Source of the DNA: Nocardia beijingensis NBRC 16342
Lineage (GTDB): Bacteria; Actinomycetota; Actinomycetes; Mycobacteriales; Mycobacteriaceae
DNA length: 64,000 nucleotides
Direction of reading: 5' to 3'
Assembly (NCBI RefSeq): GCF_001612785.1
Contig: NZ_BDBC01000019.1
Location: 124,001 to 188,000 of the forward strand
Below are positions 58,014 through 64,000 of this stretch, piece after piece; the stretch's first letter is position 1, and the number at the start of each line of letters is the position of its first letter. The position numbers and the translations under genes are program-made. A model generated the notes under the pieces. That model was not told the DNA's origin. It did not search any database and saw only the letters and a list, made by a program, of their open reading frames with translations.

Positions 58014-60679
58014 CCGGCGAGTTCGGCCACCCGCGCGCGGACCGCGGCCAGGCCGGCCGGAATGCCGGACGGGTCCGAGCCCGCGCCCTGCGCCATCTCC
58101 GGCTTGCCGCCGCCGCGTCCCGCGATGCTCGGGCCGAAGCTGCCGACCAGATCGCCCGCCTTGATGCCGAGCTCCTGAGCGGGCTTGTTCACCGCCACCA
58201 CGAACGGCACCTTGCCGTCGGCGTTGCCGAGCAGCACCACCACGGCGGGCTCGCTACCGAACCGGCCGCGGATGTCGGTGGCCAGCGTGCGCAGGTCGCC
58301 CGCGGCGACGCCCTCCGGCGCGGCCACGGCGACCAGCAGCAGCCGGCCGATCCGCTCGGCCTCGTCGACGAATCTGCCCGCCGCGGACAGCACGGCGGCC
58401 ATCTTCGTGCGCTCGAGCTCTTTCTCGGCCACCTTGAGCCGCTCCACCAGCTGCTCTACGCGCGCGGGCACCTCTTCGGAGGGAACCTTCAGCGCGGAGG
58501 CGACACCGGCCAGCAGCGCGCGCTCCTTGGCCAGGTACTGGTAGGAATCCAAGCCGACGAAGGCTTCCACGCGACGCACGCCGGAGCCGACCGACGACTC
58601 GCCGAGCACCGTGATCGGACCGATCTGCGAGGAATGCTGCACGTGCGTGCCACCGCACAGCTCCATCGAGAACGGGCCGCCGATCTCCACCACGCGCACC
58701 TCGTTGCCGTAGTTCTCGCCGAACAGCGCCAGCGCGCCCATCTGCTTGGCCTTGGGCAGATCGGTGACGAAGGTGTTCACCGGGAAGTCGGCGCCCACCG
58801 CGTCGTTGGAGACGGCCTCGATGTCGGCTTTCTGCTGCTCGGACAGCTGGCCCTGCCAGTTGAAGTCGAAACGCAGATAGCCCGGCTTGTTCAGCGAACC
58901 GGCCTGCACGGCGTTCGGGCCGAGCACCTGCCGGAGGGCGGCATGCACCATGTGCGTGCCGGAATGCCCCTGTGTGGCGCCGCGCCGCCAGGCCGGGTCG
59001 GTCTGGGCGAGCACGACGTCGCCCTCGGTGATCTGGCCGTGCTCCACCGTGGTCTTGTGCACCCACAGCTTCTTCGCGATCTTCTGCACGTCGTTGACGC
59101 GCAGCTTCAGGCCCGAGGAGGCGGTGATGGAGCCGCGGTCGGCGATCTGGCCGCCGGACTCGGCGTAGAGCGGGCTGCGGTCCAGGATGACTTCGACGTC
59201 CTGGCCCGCGGTCGCCGCGGGCACCCGGACGCCGTCGGCGATCAGGGCGAGCACGGTGGCCTCCGAGGTCAGCTCGTCGAAGCCGGTGAACTCGGTGGCG
59301 CCACGGTCGACGAGTTCCTTGTAGATCGTCAGATCGGCGTGGGCGTGCTTGCGCGCCTGGGCGTCCTCCTTGGCCCGCTGGCGCTGCTCGGCCATCAGCG
59401 CGCGGAAGCCGTCCTCGTCGACCGACAACCCGGCCTCGGCGGCCATTTCCAGCGTCAGATCGATCGGGAAGCCGTAGGTGTCGTGCAGGGTGAACGCGTC
59501 CGATCCCGCGATCGTGCTGCCGCCCTGCGCCTTCACCGCGGCGGCGGTGTTGTCGAACAGGGTGGAGCCGGTGTTCAGCGTCTTCAGGAACGCCGTCTCC
59601 TCGCCGACCGCGACGGTCTCGATGCGGCGGAAATCGGTGGCCAGCTCGGGGTATGACGGGGCCATCAGGTCGCTGACGACCTTCATGAACTCGCTCATCA
59701 CCGGCTTCTCGGCGCCGAGCAGGCGGGCCGAGCGCACGATGCGGCGCAGCAGGCGGCGCAGCACGTATCCGCGGCCGTCGTTGCCCGGGTTCACGCCGTC
59801 GGCGATCAGCATGGCGGCGGTGCGGGCATGGTCGGCGATCACGCGGAAGCGCACGTCGTCCTCGTGCTGCACGCCGTAGGAGCGTCCCGTCAGCTCCTCG
59901 GCCTTGTCGATGATCGGGCGCAACAGGTCGGTCTCGTAGACGTTGTCCACGCCCTGCAGCAGCAGCGCGATGCGCTCGACCCCCATACCGGTGTCGATGT
60001 TCTTCTTCGGCAGCGATCCGACCGGCGGGTGCCCGAGCTTCGGGCTCAGCTCACCGCGGACGTCCTGCATGAACACCAGGTTCCAGATCTCCAGGTAACG
60101 GTCCTCGTCGGCCACCGGCCCGCCGTCGCGGCCGTACTCGGGACCGCGGTCGTAGTAGATCTCCGAGCAGGGGCCGCCGGGGCCGGGCACGCCCATGTCC
60201 CAGTAGTTGTCCTTGCCGTCGCGGAACTGGATGCGCTCCTCGGGGATGCCGGCGACCCGCTTCCAGATCTCGGCGGCCTCCGGATCGTCCTGGTACACGG
60301 TGACCCAGATACGCTCGGGATCGAACCCGTAACCACCCTCGTCCTGCGGCTTGGAGATCAGCTCCCAGGCGAGGGTGATCGCCCCCTCCTTGAAGTAGTC
60401 ACCGAAGGAGAAGTTCCCCGCCATCTGGAAGAACGTGTTGTGCCGCGTGGTGACGCCGACCTCTTCGATGTCGCCCGTCCGCACGCATTTCTGCACGCTG
60501 GTCGCCCGCGGGTACGGCGGCGCCTCCTGACCCAGGAAGTACGGCTTGAACTGGACCATGCCCGCGTTGACGAACAGCAGGTTCGGGTCGGCCAGGATCA
60601 GCGAGGCGCTGGGCACCTCGGTATGGCCGGCACGGAGGAAATGGTCCAGGAAACGCCGTCGAATCTCGTGGGTCTGCAC
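58010..60679 (-). CDS. alaS: Alanyl-tRNA synthetase
   Basis: 889 residues, full length. The N-terminal class II catalytic domain begins [20 protein letters not shown] and holds motif 2 ([18 protein letters not shown]); the editing domain has [14 protein letters not shown] (His-x3-His) and [13 protein letters not shown] (Cys-x3-His); the C-terminal DHHA1-like oligomerisation domain ends the protein. The first gene of the alaS-ruvX-mltG-aroE overlapping operon. Confidence 0.98.
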   Translation of the reverse strand: MQTHEIRRRFLDHFLRAGHTEVPSASLILADPNLLFVNAGMVQFKPYFLGQEAPPYPRATSVQKCVRTGDIEEVGVTTRHNTFFQMAGNFSFGDYFKEGAITLAWELISKPQDEGGYGFDPERIWVTVYQDDPEAAEIWKRVAGIPEERIQFRDGKDNYWDMGVPGPGGPCSEIYYDRGPEYGRDGGPVADEDRYLEIWNLVFMQDVRGELSPKLGHPPVGSLPKKNIDTGMGVERIALLLQGVDNVYETDLLRPIIDKAEELTGRSYGVQHEDDVRFRVIADHARTAAMLIADGVNPGNDGRGYVLRRLLRRIVRSARLLGAEKPVMSEFMKVVSDLMAPSYPELATDFRRIETVAVGEETAFLKTLNTGSTLFDNTAAAVKAQGGSTIAGSDAFTLHDTYGFPIDLTLEMAAEAGLSVDEDGFRALMAEQRQRAKEDAQARKHAHADLTIYKELVDRGATEFTGFDELTSEATVLALIADGVRVPAATAGQDVEVILDRSPLYAESGGQIADRGSITASSGLKLRVNDVQKIAKKLWVHKTTVEHGQITEGDVVLAQTDPAWRRGATQGHSGTHMVHAALRQVLGPNAVQAGSLNKPGYLRFDFNWQGQLSEQQKADIEAVSNDAVGADFPVNTFVTDLPKAKQMGALALFGENYGNEVRVVEIGGPFSMELCGGTHVQHSSQIGPITVLGESSVGSGVRRVEAFVGLDSYQYLAKERALLAGVASALKVPSEEVPARVEQLVERLKVAEKELERTKMAAVLSAAGRFVDEAERIGRLLLVAVAAPEGVAAGDLRTLATDIRGRFGSEPAVVVLLGNADGKVPFVVAVNKPAQELGIKAGDLVGSFGPSIAGRGGGKPEMAQGAGSDPSGIPAGLAAVRARVAELAG

Positions 60680-60752
60680 GAATACCCAGCCTACCGGTGC
60701 CGCGCACGCGAATATTCATCGACCAGGGAGCTCGGCGTGGCCCGGAGAGCGG

Positions 60753-62096
60753 TCAGCCGCGGACGATGCGGCGCAGTTTGTCGACCCTGGGGCCGATCTC
60801 ACGTTCGTGGCCGTGGTCGGTGGGGTGGTAGTAGTCGACGCCGACCAGTTCGTCGGGCGGGTACTGCTGGGCGAGCACGCCGTCCTTGTCGTCGTGCGGG
60901 TACTTGTAGCCCTGCGCGTTGCCCAGCGCCGCCGCGCCGGGGTAGTGGCCGTCGCGCAGGTGGGGCGGGACCGGACCCGCCTTGCCCCCCGCGACGTCGG
61001 CCATGGCGGCGCCGATCGCGGCCACCACGGCGCCCGACTTCGGGGCCGTGGCCAGGTGGATCGTGGCCTGCGCGAGCGCGAGGCGGGCTTCGGGCAGGCC
61101 GACCAGCTGCACCACCTGCGCGGCGGCGGTCGCGGTCTGCAACGCCATCGGGTCGGCCATGCCGACGTCCTCGCTCGCGTGGATCATCAGCCGCCGCGCG
61201 ATGAAGCGCGGGTCCTCCCCCGCGCTCAGCATGCGGGCCAGGTAGTGCAGCGCGGCGTCGACGTCCGATCCGCGGATGGACTTGATGAACGCGCTGATCA
61301 CGTCGTAGTGCTGATCGCCCGCGCGGTCGTAGCGAACCGCGGCCTTGTCCACGCTGGCCTCCACCAGGTCCACGTCGACGGTGCCGTCGAGCGAGGATTC
61401 CGCCGACGCTTCCAGGGCGGTCAGCGCGCGGCGGGCGTCGCCGCCCGCGATCCGGACGATGTGGTCGAGCGCGGCCTCGGTCACGGTGTACTCGCCGCCG
61501 AGCCCGCGTGGATCGCTGATCGCGCGGCCGAGCACCTCCTTGATGTCGGCGTCGGTCAGCGACCGCAGCTGCAGCACCAGCGAGCGCGACAGCAGCGGCG
61601 ACACCACCGAGAACGACGGGTTCTCTGTAGTCGCGCCGACCAGCAGGACGATGCGGTTCTCCACCGCGGCGAGCAGGGCGTCCTGCTGGGTCTTGGAGAA
61701 GCGGTGCACCTCGTCGATGAACAGCACGGTCTGCTCGCCCGCCGACAGTCTGCGCCGCGCCATGTCGATGACCGCGCGCACCTCTTTGACCCCGGCCGAG
61801 AGTGCCGAGAGCGCTTCGAACCGGCGGCCGGTGGCCTGGGAGATGAGCGAGGCGAGCGTGGTCTTCCCGGTGCCGGGCGGGCCGTACAGCAGCACCGACG
61901 CGGCGCCAGAACCCTCGATCAACCTGCGCAGCGGCGAGCCGGGTCCGAGCAGATGCTGCTGGCCGACCACTTCCTCCAGCGCGGCAGGGCGCATCCGCAC
62001 GGCCAGCGGCGCGCCCGCGTCCCTGCGCACAACAGTGTCGATCGAATGCTCCGGGGGCACCGCGGCTCCGGGCACGTCGAACAAACCATCGCTCAC
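60753..62096 (-). CDS. rarA: Replication-associated recombination protein A (RarA/MgsA)
   Basis: 447 residues from a GTG at 62096. AAA+ clamp-loader-like ATPase: [20 protein letters not shown], Walker [19 protein letters not shown], Walker [21 protein letters not shown], sensor [11 protein letters not shown], and the C-terminal tetramerisation region [20 protein letters not shown] with [15 protein letters not shown]. It acts at stalled forks. In M. tuberculosis it lies just upstream of alaS too. No good ribosome binding site before the GTG, so the start is uncertain by a few codons. Confidence 0.95.
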   Translation of the reverse strand: MSDGLFDVPGAAVPPEHSIDTVVRRDAGAPLAVRMRPAALEEVVGQQHLLGPGSPLRRLIEGSGAASVLLYGPPGTGKTTLASLISQATGRRFEALSALSAGVKEVRAVIDMARRRLSAGEQTVLFIDEVHRFSKTQQDALLAAVENRIVLLVGATTENPSFSVVSPLLSRSLVLQLRSLTDADIKEVLGRAISDPRGLGGEYTVTEAALDHIVRIAGGDARRALTALEASAESSLDGTVDVDLVEASVDKAAVRYDRAGDQHYDVISAFIKSIRGSDVDAALHYLARMLSAGEDPRFIARRLMIHASEDVGMADPMALQTATAAAQVVQLVGLPEARLALAQATIHLATAPKSGAVVAAIGAAMADVAGGKAGPVPPHLRDGHYPGAAALGNAQGYKYPHDDKDGVLAQQYPPDELVGVDYYHPTDHGHEREIGPRVDKLRRIVRG

Positions 62097-62218
62097 GGAG
62101 GGAAACGTTACCCAGGCGCACCGACAGCGCGGACATGCCGTTGCGCGCCCTCGCTGTCGCCACCGCGATCGGCCCGCGGAGTTGCGTGTCGCCGGTACTT
62201 CGGATGGGATCGGTACCC

Positions 62219-63871
62219 GTGACTGAAAACGCATCCGTTTCAGATCCCTCGTCCACCTCGCGCTTCGCCCGCCGCGCGCTGCTCCAGGGCAGCGCCGCCG
62301 CCACCGCCGCCGTGGTGCTGGCCACCGGGCGCGCGGAAGCCGCCACACCGGTGTTCCGGCACGGCGTCGCCTCGGGAGACCCGCTGCCCGACGGCGTGAT
62401 CATCTGGACCCGCGTCACCGTTTCCGACGACGCGGCGCCCGGCTCGGGCCTGGGTGACCCGGCGACGGTGCGGTGGGAGATCGCCGCGGACGAGCGGTTC
62501 GTCTCGATCGCCGCGTCCGGCGCCGTGACGACCTCGGCGGACGCCGACCACACGGTCAAGGTCGACGTTTCCGGCCTGGCTTCCGGCGTCGAGTACTTCT
62601 ATCGGTTCAGCGCCCTCGGCCAGACCTCGCCGGTGGGCCGCACCAGGACCGCGCCCGCCGCCACCGACACGCCGGACCGCCTTCGATTCGGCGTGGTGTC
62701 GTGCGCGAATTGGGAGGCGGGCTACTTCGGCGCCTACCGCCATCTGGCCGCTCGGACCGACCTGGACGCGATCGTGCACCTGGGCGACTACATCTACGAG
62801 TACGGCCGCGGCAAGTACGGCGGCCGCACCGGCAGCGTGCGCCCGCACGATCCGGCCAACGAGGTCGTCAGCCTGGCGGACTATCGCATCCGCCACGCCC
62901 AGTACAAGACCGACCCTGATCTGCTCGGCCTGCACGCCGCAATGCCGTTCATCTGCACCTGGGACGACCACGAATCCGCGGACAACTCCTGGTCCGGCGG
63001 CGCGAACAACCACGATCCCGCCACCGAGGGCAACTGGGCCGACCGGCGCGCCGCCTCCGCGCGGGCCTACCTGGAGTGGATGCCGGTCCGCGCGTCCGGC
63101 TCCGGCGCCGATGTGCGGATCTATCGCAGGTTGCGCTTCGGCACCCTGGCCGAACTCGCCATGCTCGATCTGCGCAGCTACCGCGACCAGGAGGCGAAGC
63201 CGGGGGCGAACTGGCGCGAGGCCGACAACCCGGCGCGCACCATCACCGGCAAGGCGCAGATGGAATGGCTGACCGCGGGCTTGGCCTCCGCCCCGGTGCG
63301 GTGGAAGCTGGTGGGCAACTCGGTCATGATCGCCCCGCTGGTGTTCCCGCCGCTCGAGCCCGCCACCACGGCGGCGATCACCAGCACCATGGGCCTCCCG
63401 CAGTCCGGCCCCTCGTTGAACGGCGACCAGTGGGACGGCTACACCGCCGACCGCACCCGGCTGTTCCGCGCGATCGTCGACCAGCAGATCTCCGACGTGC
63501 TGTTCCTGACCGGGGACATCCACTCCTCCTGGGCCGCCGATCTACCCCTGGACGCGGCGGGCTACCCGGGCGGCGCGACGGCCGGCGCCGAGTTCGTGGT
63601 GCCGTCGGTGACCTCGACCAGCATCGGCGACATGCTCCGGGCGAACTCCGCTCCGATCGCCGAATCGATCAAGACGGTCAACCACCACCTGCGTTACGTC
63701 GAGCTGGACGCGCACGGCTACGGCGTCCTGGAGGTCACCGCGGACCAGGCGCAGATGGACTGGTACTACCTGCTGGACGTGGCGGACCCGAACTCAGGGG
63801 TTCGCTATGGCGCGTCGTTCGCCGTCCGCTCCGGGGGCCGGATCGAGCCGAGGCAGGTCCCGCTCGCCTGA
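62219..63871 (+). CDS. phoD: PhoD-family alkaline phosphatase (Tat-exported)
   Basis: 550 residues from a GTG at 62219. Tat signal: [20 protein letters not shown] with the twin arginines and an Ala-rich core, cut near EAATP. The mature part has an N-terminal Ig-like PhoD_N domain ([20 protein letters not shown]) and the metallophosphatase domain: [47 protein letters not shown]-type region, and [14 protein letters not shown], all metal-binding. It cleaves phosphomonoesters or diesters (including teichoic-acid-like polymers) outside the cell, typically during phosphate limitation. Divergent from rarA; a 60-bp hairpin follows. Confidence 0.93.
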   Translation: MTENASVSDPSSTSRFARRALLQGSAAATAAVVLATGRAEAATPVFRHGVASGDPLPDGVIIWTRVTVSDDAAPGSGLGDPATVRWEIAADERFVSIAASGAVTTSADADHTVKVDVSGLASGVEYFYRFSALGQTSPVGRTRTAPAATDTPDRLRFGVVSCANWEAGYFGAYRHLAARTDLDAIVHLGDYIYEYGRGKYGGRTGSVRPHDPANEVVSLADYRIRHAQYKTDPDLLGLHAAMPFICTWDDHESADNSWSGGANNHDPATEGNWADRRAASARAYLEWMPVRASGSGADVRIYRRLRFGTLAELAMLDLRSYRDQEAKPGANWREADNPARTITGKAQMEWLTAGLASAPVRWKLVGNSVMIAPLVFPPLEPATTAAITSTMGLPQSGPSLNGDQWDGYTADRTRLFRAIVDQQISDVLFLTGDIHSSWAADLPLDAAGYPGGATAGAEFVVPSVTSTSIGDMLRANSAPIAESIKTVNHHLRYVELDAHGYGVLEVTADQAQMDWYYLLDVADPNSGVRYGASFAVRSGGRIEPRQVPLA

Positions 63872-63890
63872 GCGCCGTGGGCGATCACTC

Positions 63891-63950
63891 TCCGCCCGTG
63901 CATCGCGCGCCGTCCGCTGGTAGCGGCTACGCGCGCGATGCACGGGCGGA
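63891..63950. terminator. Long perfect inverted repeat downstream of phoD
   Basis: 20-bp perfect arms (63891-63910 TCCGCCCGTGCATCGCGCGC and its reverse complement at 63931-63950) around a 20-nt centre that itself pairs as CCGCT-ggt-AGCGG. It starts 19 bp after the phoD stop. It is probably the phoD terminator, though its size and symmetry exceed the need. The last 50 bp of the window show nothing else. Confidence 0.6.
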
Positions 63951-64000
63951 ACTCGGCGCGCCCGCTGCGCGCAACGACCTCGACAATCGAGTGGAGACCG

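Noticed and set aside
57728..59656. 642-residue plus-strand frame opposite ruvX/alaS
   Set aside because: Shadow of alaS codon bias; His/Arg/Gly-rich without domains.

Overview
The window is very GC-rich, densely coded DNA of an actinobacterium, most likely a Nocardia or close relative in the Mycobacteriales. Supporting signs are a mycobacterial-type integration host factor (mihF) beside gmk-rpoZ-coaBC-metK-priA, the pyrR-pyrB-pyrC-membrane protein-carA-carB-pyrF operon, the pepQ-efp-nusB group, and the aroE-mltG-ruvX-alaS-rarA block. All of these match the gene order known from Mycobacterium tuberculosis.

Layout. 1-8.7 kb: accessory metabolic and regulatory genes (an XRE regulator cut by the window edge, an acyl-CoA dehydrogenase, a CsbD-like protein, an OYE-family oxidoreductase with its TetR repressor, a secreted lipase, PadR, TetR plus an NmrA-like reductase). 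8.9-16.9 kb: housekeeping run on the minus strand (priA, metK, coaBC, rpoZ, gmk, mihF, pyrF). 16.9-24.8 kb: the pyrimidine operon, led by pyrR with a PyrR-binding-loop-like leader next to its ribosome binding site. 25-35.3 kb: small regulated units (methyltransferase, AlkB-like dioxygenase, NTF2-like protein behind a MerR-type promoter, alarmone-hydrolase-like HD protein, TetR/quinone reductase pair with twin operators, a serpin, a flavin monooxygenase with a GXWXG/DUF4334 protein, two paralogous DMT proteins, an SLC13/ArsB-type permease). 35.5-38 kb: pepQ-efp-nusB-yciI. 38.2-43.1 kb: a prepilin-peptidase-like gene, a double universal stress protein, and aroC-aroK-aroB. 55.1-62.1 kb: aroE, mltG, ruvX, alaS, rarA; then a Tat-exported PhoD phosphatase.

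The most interesting part is the island between the shikimate genes (about 43.7-55.1 kb). It holds a TauD-like dioxygenase, a membrane-anchored STAND NTPase with fourteen WD40 repeats, and, head-to-head with that, a two-gene operon. The operon encodes a 79-residue peptide with two tandem 20-residue repeats and, coupled through a TTGA overlap, a tetrapyrrole-methylase-fold SAM methyltransferase carrying the Y-x5-R-x3-Y spacing of borosin peptide-backbone N-methyltransferases. Tail-to-tail with it lies an operon of three cytosolic peptidases (a DPP IV-type S9 peptidase, a DUF885 metallopeptidase and an S9C prolyl-oligopeptidase-type enzyme). I read this as a candidate split-borosin-like RiPP pathway with its own proteolytic maturation set; this is inference from motifs and context.

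Other oddities: a PepQ homologue lacking two of the five metal ligands, a shikimate kinase with a long Arg/Ser-rich tail, an orphan MerR-type promoter, and several clean palindromic operators. No tRNA, rRNA, CRISPR array or insertion sequence was recognised.
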